Positions 11,176 through 24,400 of a DNA stretch of 64,000 bases are shown one piece after another. The DNA lies in NCBI GenBank assembly GCA_036245805.1, contig BTRK01000003.1, forward strand, positions 15,478,464 through 15,542,463, in the 5' to 3' direction. Numbering within the stretch: position 1 is the stretch's first letter; each line of letters begins with the position of its first letter. The stretch comes from Pristionchus mayeri (lineage: Eukaryota > Nematoda > Chromadorea > Rhabditida > Neodiplogasteridae). The notes below the pieces were generated by a model. It was not told where the DNA came from. It did not search any database and saw only the letters and a program-made list of their open reading frames with translations. Position numbers and translations under genes: made by a program.

Positions 11176-11988
11176 TTAACGTGTTTCTATACTCTCAATC
11201 TTGTCAACAATCTCAGATGTTGAAAGTTTGCACTTAAATGCAGGTTTTCTTCTGATTCGCTTTCTTTTTCCTCTACGATTTCTGGGGAGTTCAGAAATTG
11301 GAAATGTCTGATAAGGGTGAGAGGATTTTTCGAGAGGGTTTATTCCTTCCGAGATATATCCAAAGTGTTTGATGGAATCATTGAGGCCGAAGGGGTATGC
11401 TGTATTTAATGCTTTAATCCACGTTAGCTCTTTCTGGAGAAGTTCAGGTTTATCTTTTCCATGATCTAGAATATCTACAGTGAATGAATGTCTATTATGA
11501 GATGCCTCTTTGAAGTGCTTACTGAGGAATGTATAAAGATGATATTTCTCGAACGAATAGCTGTGTTGAGAGATTCTACTTTTCAATGCTTGGATAGTCT
11601 CACCAACATACTGTATGCCACAAACAGTACAGGTTATTAAATATACTACATTTTTAGTCATGCAGTGATCATCTTCTTTTTTGTTGGTAAGAAAAACATC
11701 ATTAGTGATGTTGCTAGTCACTCCTATTTTAAAATTGTTCTTAGGACAAATTCGACACCGCTTTCGACCACAGGGACGACCGGTATGAGAAGTATGTTCC
11801 CCAAGAGTGACGAGATTGCTCCCACACTCTCGCTTAACGAATCTAGAAGAATGAATGAATTTGGATGCGTTTTCTGTGTTTTTAGCGGGCTGTATGAGGG
11901 ATGCCCATCCCTTACTATGAAGTCGATCGACGGACATTCGGTGGGACTGCCACCATGGCGTGACCCCTCTTACAATACAATAATACAA
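11176..11988 (-). pseudogene. Penelope-like GIY-YIG endonuclease domain, copy B
   Basis: Duplicate of 5061-5873, 270 codons. The only coding change I noticed is Thr to Ile in the YVGETxQALK segment. It has the same Cys-rich linker and GIY-YIG core. It is downstream of, but separated from, the RT core of this copy (14451-13609) by the minisatellite and the RTE tail. Confidence 0.75.
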
Positions 11989-12618
11989 TATTTATTCAAG
12001 CTTCAGGTGGTATGCCTGTTGAACGATGCAAGTTTTCCATAAATCAGGGTGTCTTCTGCACTTAGATTCCCAGTTCGGTCCAATCGCCTTGACAAACTCA
12101 TCTCTCCATCGTATCTTCGGTCTACCGGGCGGTCTCGTTCTATCTAGAGGCGACCAATTTGTTATTTTTCTTGCCCACCGATCATCTCCTATAGTGGCAA
12201 TTCGCTTGGCCCAATTCCATTTTCTGCACATTGCTCGCACACGGATATCTGGTAGGGGAACTTTCAAGCTGAGCCACTCATTTGTTTTCCTGTCCAGTCT
12301 CGTGACTCCAGCCATTGTTCTCATCATTGCACGCTGCGTTACGATTAGCCGTTTTCTCTCCTTCTTAGTTGAATTCCATAGTTCAGATCCGTACAGAAAA
12401 TTCGGTTCAATACACATTCTGAATACTTTGGTCTTAAGTGACATTCCGACTCCTCGGCTCGTCATGAAATCATAGAATTTGTTAAACGATTTCCAAGCAC
12501 CGCCAATTCTCCTGTTCAACTCCAGCATTAAGTTCTGGTCGAATGATAGTCGCACTCGGTAAAATGTGGACTTCCTAGAATGGAACGGGTTGGTGTTTCG
12601 GTTCTGGGTCGCAGACAC
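11970..12618 (-). mobile_element. 5'-truncated RTE-type LINE 3' end, copy B
   Basis: Duplicate of the copy A fragment with Ser/Gly and Lys/Thr changes (RRIGGAW, MMRTMAG). Same C-terminal RTE motif and same tail next to the endonuclease. The insertion therefore preceded the 6.1-kb duplication. Confidence 0.7.
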
Positions 12619-12849
12619 CGACCCGCCTCACAACGGGTGGACCTCGTCAGTACGATGCCCGTTGCAAGTGGAGAACAAAAGAAACTAGTCAAAAGGATGG
12701 TATGAATAATAAATTTATAGTTAGATAAAGGATGGGGAAGAGGAACTGACAACAAACAACGCGACGAAATTCGAATATGAAATTAGAACAAAACAAGGAA
12801 TGAGGAAGGGCGTCTTCGTTCGATCGTCTTATCGAGTGAGGGAAGGAGG

Positions 12850-13392
12850 GAGAGAGGAAGGGAAGGGGGTTCAATCGATTGGACTCGCCAGACAGGGAGA
12901 GAGAGGAAGGGAAGGGGTACAATCGATTGGACTCGCCAGACAGGGAGAGAGAGGAAGGGAAGGGGGTACAATGGACTGGACTCGCCAGACAGGGAGAGAG
13001 AGGAAGGGAAGGGGGTACAATCGATTGGACTCGCCAGACAGGGAGAGAGAGGAAGGGAAGGGGTACAATCGATTGGACTCGCCAGACAGGGAGAGAGAGG
13101 AAGGGAAGAGGGTACAATCGATTGGACTCGCCAGACAGGGAGAGAGAGGAAGGGAAGAGGGTACAATCGATTGACTCGCCAGACAGGGAGAGAGAGGAAG
13201 GGAAGAGGGTACAATCGATTGGACTCGCCAGACAGGGAGAGAGAGGAAGGGAAGAGGGTACAATCGATTGACTCGCCAGACAGGGAGAGAGAGGAAGGGA
13301 AGAGGGTACAATCGATTGGACTCGCCAGACAGGGAGAGAGAGGAAGGGAAGAGGGTACAATCGATTGGACTCGCCAGAGAGAGAAGGGAATG
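12850..13392. repeat. 48/49-bp minisatellite, about 11 units
   Basis: Same array as in copy A with two additional units, inserted near its left end. The extra units account for the whole 97-bp length difference between the two tandem copies. Confidence 0.9.
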
Positions 13393-13608
13393 GGCATTAT
13401 CGGTTCGACTGGTAGATAGGGAGGGAGATGTGAGCGAGGGAAAGAATATGTGGGTGTGGTGAATCCTCAGATACCATTGGTTATGAGAAGACTCATTTCT
13501 CTATTTGGAACAGCATATTTGAGCGATAAGTTTGTGTTTTATTAAGCGATTTGTAAACTCGAGAAAATACAATGTTTTTGGGATACTGTATTGTTATGCA
13601 GTATTTGA

Positions 13609-14451
13609 CTATTTTACGAACCCTCTCCAAAAAATGTTCGAACAGTTACGGTAGATTCTCACTATTTCTCCGTGTAAAGTGTTGGCTCCCATAAATCGTG
13701 GATTGTTTGATTGATAATGTGGATATCTAACCACTGAGAATGAATAATCATCTGTCTTATTATATAATGAGGTTTGAACCTTTCCATTGTTTTTGACAAT
13801 GATTGACAGATCCAGGAAAGATGATTCACGGGGACCAGAATTAGTCTGTTCTAATGTGAGCGACTGGTGGTACATTTCTGTAGTTATTCTCATAAATTCG
13901 CTGCGTTTTTCTGAGATATGGAATAGGTCATCAATGTATCTGAATGTACGATTCAAGGAAAAGGCTAAGGTGTGACCAACTTTTATATTGTTACGAATAT
14001 ACTGGTACTCCATAACTGCTAAAGTTAGATCCGCAATCTGAGGTGATGCGTTATTTCCTTGGGGTATTCCTTTATGCTGTTGGAATAATTGGCCACCATA
14101 GTATGCGAATGAGTTTTTAAGGATGAAATCAATAATACCTTTAACTTCAACTTTGTGATATGACCTTCCAGTGGTACTTGCATTATTTCTATCATATCGT
14201 ACATAATTTCCATGGACTACGAGATATTCGGATCCTGCGTTTTTGAAAAGAGTATCAATGAGAAAGTAAAGTTTCTCTCTCACTACATCATGAGGTAGAT
14301 TCGTGAATAGTGATGAGAAGTCATCGCAGAATATTTTTGAATTAGGATTGTGAACTGTGCTCAGCTGTTGTACTACCTTGAATGTATTTTGAATTGAGAA
14401 AAATCTATTTATTTTATCATGGCTGGTTATGCTATGACAATAGAGATTCAC
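13609..14451 (-). pseudogene. Penelope-like reverse transcriptase core, copy B, open but partial
   Basis: An uninterrupted 280-codon frame with RT motifs in order: CDDFSSLFTNLP (motif A, catalytic Asp), GIPQGNNASPQIADL (motif B), FRYIDDLFHI (motif C, the double Asp typical of PLE and other RTs) and ESSFLDLSI downstream. The N-terminal fingers before NLYCHSIT and any thumb/linker before the endonuclease are missing. The frame therefore encodes only a core of a domain usually longer than 400 residues. It lies upstream of the minisatellite on the same strand. Confidence 0.75.
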
Positions 14452-14479
14452 AAGAATTTTAAAGTAAATATTTTCTCCA

Positions 14480-14802
14480 TAGAACTAAGGCAAACTGGAA
14501 ACCTAGATCGAAAATGAAAAATCGGCCCGCTACGAACCCTTGACCGACACATTCTCTATCGATCTATGTAATTTGCCCCAAATGTAATTGCCTACAAATA
14601 GCGGCATGTTCTCGTTTATGCCAAAAACGGCCGTTTTTCACGTTTTTTCTTCATAGAGCTTCGGGAAAAATTGTGCTACTGAAAACCTAAATAGAAATTG
14701 AAAAATCGGCCCGCTACGAACCCTTGACCGAAACATTCTCTATCGATCTATGTGATTCACCCATTATCAAATTGCCTAGGAATAGAGGCATCTTAGCGTT
14801 GA
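14480..14802. repeat. direct duplication of a ~130-bp non-coding module (copy B)
   Basis: Same paired module as 8268-8590, offset 6212 bp. Confidence 0.7.
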
Positions 14803-16127
14803 GGTCAAATACGACTGTTTTCTTCAAAAATAAATCTAAAAAAAAATAATTTTGCATATCTTAGGGAGTTATACGATCAACATTGTCATTATTCAAGCAT
14901 CTGCTTTAAATCATACATAAATATTGGTAAATAATACATAAATATATTTAAATTTTCAAAATCGTTACGTTTCACGGAAACATTTTAAGATTCCTGGGAT
15001 TTGGGAAGCAACCGGTCGTTGGGGATGGAGGGAAGAATGATTTTGAAGGGATTGGGGGGAGAACAACGACGGCCCCGTCCGCCATTCAAATGAACCTTTT
15101 CATTAGGAGCACCAGAATACGCAGTGAGCACAATTATATATTGCTTATTCCAGAAAACAATTTTAATCGCTTTTTAAATAATTCTGATTTTCTCAAAGTG
15201 AGAACGGCGAAAGTGGTGTTTCAGCTACACCTCCACATAGAAATCATTGTCTTTCTCATCTTCTTCTGACTCCGCTGCTCTTCATTGTACTCTCAGTTTT
15301 GGCATCGCTGCACTGAGAGTGTTTATGTAGTTCCTTAACTGGTTTCTCACCTTCCAGTCCCGGGGCTGAATGGATTTGCCCACCCTCATCAGTAAATGAA
15401 AACTATTATGGAACACCGGGAAAAGGCAACGGGAACCGGGAATTCACTCGATTATAATATTATCACTTGTAAATGTCCAAAAACAATCTATGCAGGTTTT
15501 TCTTACTCTAAACGAAGGTTTAACATTAATTCAAGTATAAGATAAAGAATTGGCGGAGATTTGTAAATATTGAATTTTCAAACTTTTAAAATATTTCATG
15601 TTTGACTAGAAATATTTACATTGAAGGCATGGTTGAGTTTTTCGAAAGTATTTTTGTTGTGTACCTATTGACTTCTACTTATTATTTTTGAAAAGAAAAT
15701 CCATGACAAGGCCACCTCTGGGTAGAGAAAAAAATTGTTTTCTGCCTAGAAAAACAATGTTTTGGGCATAACTTTTTTCTTTCCGAGTTTTCAAAAATAC
15801 TTTCAACAGAAAAGTTTCTGGAAATAATTTTCCGAACATTTTGAGCCCAATGTCATCTCTCTAGCTCATCTGGGAGCTGAAATACCTCGTAGCCGGGTGC
15901 AAAACCGGAAAATTCCTAAAATCCGGTTCTGGGACCTATGACCCATATTTTTCGAAAACTTGTGTTTAGGGTATTCTGACACAATAATATGGGAGAAATC
16001 AGGAACAATTTTTTTGAAAATGTTCCCGCCCACCTTCACTGACTCGTGATACACGTGGTAATGTTTTCCTTGGAAATAAAAAAAAAGAAATTGCGAGAAT
16101 CCCTCGTACTCTGGTGTGCCACCAGGT

Positions 16128-16330
16128 GGCGCCCAAGCTTGGTCTTTACTTGGGCGCCCTCTCTCTCCTTTTTACACGCTCTCTCGTCTCTGATCGAATC
16201 CCAAGTTGGGATCAAGTTGGGGCCAACTTGAAAATTTACTTGATCCCAACTTGGGGTTCGGTCAGAGATACGATAGAGCGTGTAAAAAGGAGAGAGATGG
16301 CGCCCAAGTGAAGACCAAGCTTGGGCGCCC
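16128..16330. mobile_element. 0.2-kb near-perfect palindrome (foldback MITE)
   Basis: The left arm GGCGCCCAAGCTTGGTCTT...CTCTCTCCTTTTTACACGC is mirrored by GCGTGTAAAAAGGAGAGAG...AAGACCAAGCTTGGGCGCC. The centre is near 16230 (CCCAAGTTGGGATC). No coding capacity. Confidence 0.75.
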
Positions 16331-17559
16331 ATTCACTCTTACATGCTGTGCGTTGAAACTCAATATCGCATAATAACAAAATTTATATATGTAAGGGAAA
16401 AAAGGAAATGTAAGGAAGCGCATACCAGTAACAATGCAACAACTCCCAAGTTGCTAGATCAACTCCCCATCGAACGGCGTTGAGTTGTGCTTTTGGTCGT
16501 TTCGCTTGTGTCCGCCCCCCCCCCCTCCCAAAAAAACTTAACTATTGATATTAATTAAACGGCACAACTCTAGTAGTGTGTCATCGACAGCGACGCGATT
16601 AGCTATTACCAGGAGTGCAGAAATTCCGTTTTGAGCGTTACAATTGTCGAAACAAACATTTTTTGCAAGTGCAAACATTGCGTTTTTCGTTGCGGCATTT
16701 TAATTCGGCACGATGGTTTAGAATCTTCCCTTTTCCATTGTAAAAAATGAAACTCATTCCAACGTGTCCGGTGCATAATGCTCGAGAATGTTATTTTTTC
16801 ATTGTACTCTGGTGTGCCACTCCGAATGAAAAATGATTTGTAATGCATACAACTGATGGGCGTTTACGAAATTTCACGAGATTCACAATTTATTATTTTT
16901 TGAGCACCTCGATCGGGCATATTTGAAGGTGGGTTTCTAGATTATACGAGGCTTTGGTATCATAATATTCTACGAATTTCCATAGTACTCGAAGTGTACT
17001 TGAATAATATCTAGAACATGTGGACCATCTATTCAAAACTGATATTTTGAAAGACCTTAAATACTGCAAAAACAAGATCTTGAAAATCGATTTTTTCAAA
17101 ATGGTAAATCTTATCTTCTTTCAACGATTTTGATTGCAGACAATTGTTCGAAACCGATCGAAATTTGGATAAGGTACTAGAATATGAGAATGATTTGCAC
17201 ACAATCACCTCAGAGGTACCACATTGAGCGAAGATATCAAAAAAGACCCCATCATCGATTTGGCTAATTTTTTTTTGTGTGATACTAGTGGACACCCTCT
17301 TTCATATTGCAATAAAATTATCTGCAAGTGCCCGGTGTGATGGATAAATGGATTTTTTCTTACCCAAATTTTGATTTTTCGATCATAGAAATTATGAAAT
17401 TTTGTCCCGCGCAAAGTTCGTCACCAGCAAAGTTATTCGTCATATTATTCCGCATTTTTTGAAACCAAAACCATCTCTGTAGCTAATCTGTGAAGTGATA
17501 TACACTATAACCGACTCTAAAACCGGAATATTCCTAAAAGCCGGTTCTGCATCAAATGA

Positions 17560-17900
17560 CCAAGTTCTATCAAATTATTGTCCCTACACATGTATAATAC
17601 CATAGTATGGACTATTTAAAAAATGTTTGAAAAAAAAGACTCGTGATCCTGTGATAAAGCAGTGATGAAGTTTTCTCCGACAGTTTTGCAGACGGATACC
17701 ATGGATACCACATTTTAGGATATGATCCCGGGGGTTCTCTTCCGACGGTGATCTAGGTCCTATTATGTAGTACCACTCTCCAACCGTTTGCGATACAAGC
17801 GAATTCAGCATTGTTGACTGGTGTGTTTGTCTTCATGACGAACCATCTTCCGGTGAGCTTGTTATCCGCGCCCATACTCACAGCTCGAGAAAATCACGGG
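17560..17900 (-). pseudogene. stray exon related to gene B
   Basis: Minus-strand codons from about 17880 to 17790 read DNKLTGRWF, then PVNNAEFACIA. This closely matches gene B exon residues DNELTGGWF and PVNNAELACIA (29265-29148). Upstream, the equivalent of HSWVSR contains an in-frame TGA (ACACCCGTGATTTT), and the following exon is not recognisable. Probably a degraded duplicate or the remnant of a deleted paralogue. Confidence 0.6.
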
Positions 17901-18403
17901 TGTCTGAAGTTCTAATATTGGGAAATATTGGATAATTTTTTCGCACTCAGATGGGTTCTACAGGGAGAGAATCCATAAATTGAAGGAAAGTTGCTGCCAA
18001 TAATGGCACGTATAATTGAACTCGTGCTATTGTTTCCTCAAAGAAATTGAGTTTTTTTAAAAATGTGACAACTTTCCGTCCAATCAAATACGACAAAAAT
18101 TGTACCATAGTAAAAAGTTTCGCTATGCATGGCACTCAGTATGCACCACAATAAAAATGTTGCGGATCATAATAAAAAGTTGCGTACCATAAAAAAGTTA
18201 CGAACCATTCTGGGACACTGTACGTACACCTATAAACCGTACTTAAACGTATTCGCATGGCCGTATCCCCTCTCTTAACATGTGCCCTAGCACTCTCTGA
18301 CCTACAAGAATGCACGTAGACTGGAGAGAGTGCGGCATTCCGTGCAGAAGGGAAGTATTAGTTAATCCGATTTTTCAGAGTTCAAACACCATTATTCCAT
18401 CAT

Positions 18404-18413
18404 CCATAAAAAG
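18404..18413 (+). promoter_or_regulatory. possible TATA-like box of gene A
   Basis: CATAAAAAGG lies 29 nt before the ATG at 18442. Gene B has a clear TATA box in a similar place. Weak on its own. Confidence 0.3.
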
Positions 18414-18441
18414 GCGAACGTGGAGTCATTTCCGCTAGAAG

Positions 18442-21400
18442 ATGATCACTCTCCTTGGCGTTTCTTGTCTGCTACGACTGGGTAAGAGCTTGTTTTCCGT
18501 TCCCCCAGTTATATGGTGTTCCGGTGAATGAATTCTGGGAAATCCCACTAAGCAACGTATGCGCTTTCAAAGGCAAACTGTAGTAAATATGTAGATTAAG
18601 TGAAACATTGGTGAACCAGTCACGGCCCTGCACTTTTTATTTCCTCCGAGCACATGTAAATAACTTCAGAGGTGTGGATCTTCGGACAAAGTGATTTATT
18701 ATAGGCTGAGAGGAATTTACAGCATCCACACTCTCAGCATGGGCAACAGGACCTTCCAGAGGGGTCCTTTGAAAGGAACTGTTTAAAATGAGCGCTGTAG
18801 TATGGATAATACTTTTTTTGAAAATTTGCCGATACGGCCATATATGAGTATTATTTATTTCTATGTATGTATTTGTATTGATTACATATTGATTTAAGAG
18901 ACATTCCACGAGAAAACGTACCTTTTGGGAAGGGTCGACGGATGGCTTTTTTGCAACCCCCTCAATATTTTGCTGGTGAAGTCCCCATACCAAGTGCTGA
19001 TATTTGGCCCAATATGAAGGGCTCTGGTGCACTTTCCGAAAAATGCCAGACTAGGCCCAAAAAAAATGGAAAATTTCAATTTTCTGAAAAGTAAGATATT
19101 ATAGGTTTTTCGGGACTATTTTTCGATGAAAATAACGAAAAACATACTTTGAATGCGATCAGATGTCGATAAAGAGTCGAACACGTCGATTTTCGAAGAT
19201 TTTTGCCCGTCCTGAAAAGTTTTCCAACCAGCGTACCAAAACTAATTGCATTTTCGGATTTCCCGTGTAAAACTACGTGTAAAATCCGAATTTCATGGAA
19301 TTTCTACCATGTGCTCCGAAGTTATGGTTTCCAGAAGGAGGCTCACTTAGGGCAAGCTCTTGGAGCAAAACCATCACACTTTCTCCAAATCAAACCGAAT
19401 GGGATCTTTTGAGCACCGAATCTTATTTTTATATCGAATCAAACAATTTGAGACCATAGTCAGACATTTTTAGATCTTCATTTTGAAATTTTGGGTTTTG
19501 GAAAAAAACGAATTTCTCACATTTCACAAAGAGCTATATTTTTTCGTCAAAATCGGTTTGCAACCATCGGATATGCCTAATTTTTGTCAGATTCTTATTT
19601 CTAATGCATATTTACATCGTGTTTGTGCATTTCACGCTCAAGTGCACATGCTAATGACTTGAAAACCCGAGAAAATGCAATTTTTTTCGAAATTTTGGAA
19701 ATTTCTAGAGTTTGAGACACTCTCAGATTGTTATTTGAAGTTCAAATACATAATATTTCGTTCAGAATTACTAAATCTAGCCCATATAATGATTTCCGGT
19801 TGGTTTGGGAGCTATCGGGCAAAATTATTTTTTTCGGAAATTTTGATCCATCTCGAAAACAATGAAAAAAAAATGTTCGCCAGATAGCTCCCAAACCAAC
19901 TGTAAATCATTATATGGGCTAGATTAAGTAATTATGAACAAAATATCATGTATTTGAACTTCAAATAGCAATCTGAGAGTGTCTCAAACTCTAGAAATGT
20001 CCAAAATTTCGAAAAAAATCGAATTTTCTCGGGTTTTCAAGTCATTAGCATGTGCACTTGAGCCCCAAATGCACAAACACGATGTAAATATGCATTAGAA
20101 ATAAGAATCTGACAAAAATTAGGCATATCCGATGATTGCAAACCGATTTTGACGAAAAAATATAGCTCTTTGTGAAATGTGAGAAATTCGTTTTTTTCCA
20201 AAACCCAAAATTTCAAAATGAAGATCTAAAAATGTCTGACTATGGTCTCAAATTGTTTGATTCGATATAAAAATAAGATTCGGTGCTCAAAAGATCCCAT
20301 TCGGTTTGATTTGGAGAAAGTGTGATGGTTTTGCTCCAAGAGCTTGCCCTAAGTGAGCCTCCTTCTGGAAACCATAACTTCGGAGCACATGGTAGAAATT
20401 CCATGAAATTCGGATTTTACACGTAGTTTTACACGGGAAATCCGAAAATGCAATTAGTTTTGGTACGCTGGTTGGAAAACTTTTCAGGACGGGCAAAAAT
20501 CTTCGAAAATCGACGTGTTCGACTCTTTATCGACATCTGATCGCATTCAAAGTATGTTTTTCGTTATTTTTATCGAAAAATACTCCCGAAAAACCTATAA
20601 TATCTTACTTTTCAGAAAGTTGAAATTTTCGATTTTTTTTGGGCCTAGTCATTTTTCGGAAAGTGCACCAGAGCCCTTCATATTGGGCCAAATATCAGCA
20701 CTCGGTATGGAAACTTCACCAGCGAAATATTGAGGGGGGTTGCAAAAAAGCCATCCGTGAGTTGGTACGTTTTCTCGTGGAATGTCTCTTAAATATATTT
20801 AGCCGTGAGCCAGTGCGTGCTTCCCCCGCCTCCTTCGTCTACCCCTGAACCAAGTCTTCCATTCATCCAGCAAACTCTTTCTGATGGCAGAATATCGTTC
20901 AATTGCCCTCCATCCTACTATCCCTATGGGGTCAGGTTTTTCTATAAAGATAATTCTACTATTAATTTCGAATGAGAACTGATTGTCCATGCCGTCTCTG
21001 ACACGGATTTACCTAGTACACATGAGTTCACACGTTCTTGCGAGGGTTTGCACAGCAAAGAATTCAAGGAATTCCTAAGTAAATGCTCAATATTTGGAAA
21101 TCATTAATTTCTTTTGAGAACTTGGGCGCCGGTGATCGTCTAATGTACGAGCTAATTTCGGAATACATTTGCAATCCCGCAGACGGAAAGTGAGTTTGAA
21201 TAAATCGCAGTTTGCAAATAAATTCAATAAATTCATAGAAATCGTTTCAAGCATGACAATAATCATTTCAGATTTGTTCAGGGAACAATGCTGAGAACGG
21301 TAAGGGTTAGTTTTCTTGTTTTCGAATTATCTAAATGGTCAACTACTTCCTGTTTTTAAACTATTCTGTAAATATGAAATTTTAAAATATTAATTACGAA

Positions 21401-24400
21401 ATTTTCCAGCTTACGTGCATGACAGCTCCTGAATTTCCCGGTGAGATCTTTCATGATTTTTGGAGAGTACAAATGAAGAGACGGTGGCCCAAAAACGTAC
21501 TCTATTGCAGACCACTTCTGCATGCTCAAATTGCCGCCAAGTACTACTGAGCTTGCGCTCCTAAACGATCGAGGTATCGACATTGAATTCGTATTATGTG
21601 TGCGTGAGAAAGTTCGGGCACTTCTTCGATATTTGGCCCTCCCCCCTCCCTCTCATTTTTCGTTTCCTCAGCATTGCAGAGGGGTTGTGGGTCGTATATC
21701 AGCGACTGATACCTATAAATGAGTGGGGTAGAGTGGGAGGGGAGTGGGCCAAATGACGAAAAAGTGTCGAAATTCGGACATCATGTGGCAGAAAAAAAAA
21801 GAGTATTTATTTGGGCACAAGCAAAACCAAATATGATTTTCAGCTTTCTCAATAGTGGATACGTATCGAGATTAAATGTTGCCCATCGATCGGTCGATGA
21901 GTAAGTTCATTCAGGAGATGTACTGTGTCCTTATGGACTAACAACGAAAGTGGATGGAGTCGAAGTGTCCAAGCTGAACTGTAATAACTATCGTAAGATT
22001 TCTCATCGTGGGACCGAGCATTGGAAAAGATTTGAAGAAAAAAAACGATTTTTCTCTTAACACATTAAAGAATAAGAAATGTATGGTAGTTAAAGCATAC
22101 GTTTCGGTGTAGAAATATAACGAATATTTCAGTTTTCACCGCGAATTACCCTAACGGGACCACGGGGCCCGTCGGTTATGATGAGAATACTATCAAAGTG
22201 ACTTGCGAATGGAGTGAGTGATTCTTAGTGATTTGTTATCTTATTTAAGCAAATTATCACACGTTCTGAACTCAAGTCGCACAGAGGAATCAATTTTTTT
22301 TTTATTTTATGAAATTCCGAAATCGAATTACGGGGTTTCAGGGAAAGATCACGGTCACTTTATATTCGACTTTAAAATAATCATTTATCATGTTGTTTGG
22401 GCACAGGCAAATAGATTATGAAAACGTAAGCAATTAAAACATGAGATACGATGTCGCAACTATTGGGGTGTCCGGAAAGTTCGTATAATTTTTTGTTTTT
22501 ATTTTTTATTCAATGCTTTACAATTCTCAGTGACCAATGTATGCCCCCTTCTTTCTCACTACCTCCCTCCAGCGATTGGGCAGGGTCTCGATTCCTCTCT
22601 TCCAGAATGCGGGTTTCTTCGAGACCGCCCAGTTCACGAAAGCCCTCACAACTTCATCTCGATTCTTGAACTTCTTTCCATTGCAGAAGTCAGAGAGCGG
22701 AAGCAGTGGTAGTCGCATGGGGAGAGATCCGGGGAATACGGTGGATGGGGAATCCTCTCGATCTTCAGCTCGTCCATTTTCTTCTGGGTCATCTTCGCTC
22801 GATGTGGGCGAGCATTGTCCATCAGAAGAAGAATTTTGCCCTGGTTCAGGAGTCTGGGAGGGACTCTGATCGCGACATCATCCAGTTGTTCAGAGAAGAG
22901 GTCGGCATTGATGCTGGTGCCAGGGGCGAGGATCTCCCAGTAGATAGGACCGAGCACTGAGAAGAAGAAGCAGAGGAGTTCCTTCTTTCCGTGCTCTTCC
23001 TTCTTCGGGACGGGCGTGGGCTTCTCATCTGCATCCACCCATTGCAGTCTCCTCACAGGGTTATCGTACGTGATCCACTTCTCATCTGTAGCGATGATGG
23101 AATTGACCCATCGAAGATTGGATCTACGATGGAGTAATTCCCGACAGACTTGAACACGATTTTTCAGCTGTTCGGGGGAGAGGTCATGGGGAATCACTTG
23201 TGGGAGTTTCGGCTTCTTCCCAGATCGATGGAGGATATCGGACACCGTTGATCTGGGAGTACCAGTATCCTTCTTCAACTCACGCACACTGGCCATGGGC
23301 TTGCGCTTCAGTGTGCGGAGAACGAGAGGCTGATCGAGGGAGGGAGGGCGTCCAGAGCGGGGTTGATCATCGAGACCAAACTCCCCTTTCTTGAAGCGGG
23401 AGAACCACTTATAGCAGAAGGGTATGGAGGGGGGCGTCAGCTCCTTCCGACTGGGCCAGGGCAGAGTGGGCCTCCTTCACGGATCGGCCAAGACGGTAGT
23501 AATGAAGTAAAACTGCTCGGAGGTAGAGATGGGAGTCCATCACAAGAATCAATGTAGCAACTAGGAGACTGATTAAATCCTCTCACTACTCAACGTCAGA
23601 ATGATGCAATACATTGTTGACAAACAGATTGCGCAATCACTGCATTTGATCGCGAACTGGCTTTTTTCCGAAGCATTATACGAACTTTCCGGACACCCCA
23701 ATAGGCAACAAAGGAGTAGGATGAGGATTGTTAAAGAAGGACTCTCAGCAAAGTTGAAATATTGACGTTGTCATAACCATGACCGACCTTTGTACAACCA
23801 TAAGAGATTCTGAAAATTTCAAATGCGTATCTCTATTTTGAACCGAGTTATCATTAGTTGGCAGAATGCCAAGGAGGGCTTGAAGGGAAGGGACGTGCGG
23901 GAATTCAAATATCTAGAAGATTTTTCAAAAACTGGTGGGATTCGAACCCGCAACCTTCCGATTACGCGGCGACAGCTTTACCACTGAGCTATGCGATTGA
24001 CCTTTGCCTATCTCTTAGCTCACACTATGATCGTTGGATGATTGTCTAGGTCATGGCTACGACATCGTCAAAAATTTAACTTTGCTGACACTCCTTCTTT
24101 AAGTGAACAATTCGATATGAAATGATCGCCAATTTCTTGCGGGGGGGGGGAATTTCTTGAAGTGGACATTTCTTGCAGAGGAGTGGTTGGCGTGGGGCGA
24201 ATGGTCGAATAGGTGCCTCACAACGGGAGGACGAACCAGAACGAGAGATTGCAGTGGAGGAGACGGCATTTGCGCCTGGAGGTGGGTATCGTGGTGTTAT
24301 CTGCCTCATAGAGTCTTAGAAGGTATATGTTTCGTACCTACGGGCACTCTCAATTAGGGATGTCTATACGGAATTGAAACCGGTTTGACGTTTTGATTTC

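Larger units (their letters stand above)
15584..18440. other. intergenic region of element debris
   Basis: Holds two isolated ends of the CCGG-type foldback family (about 15850-16035 and 17470-17590, same orientation), a 0.2-kb palindrome at 16128 and a gene-B-like exon at 17.8 kb. No intact gene is visible. A poly-C run lies at about 16508-16522. Confidence 0.5.

Noticed and set aside
19203..20496. Identical 69-codon ORFs on opposite strands
   Set aside because: Mirror copies within the arms of the 1.9-kb palindrome. The same explanation applies to the 43196-43904 pairs.
20871..20935. Candidate gene A exon (QTLSDGRISFNCPPSYYPYG)
   Set aside because: Good acceptor and a Cys-containing frame, but its phase fits neither the signal exon at 18442 nor the exon at 21119, and the opposite strand is open too.
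23935..24003. Functional tRNA gene
   Set aside because: The T-arm and D-arm look right, but the acceptor stem does not pair and the anticodon arm is weak. Listed only as tRNA-like.
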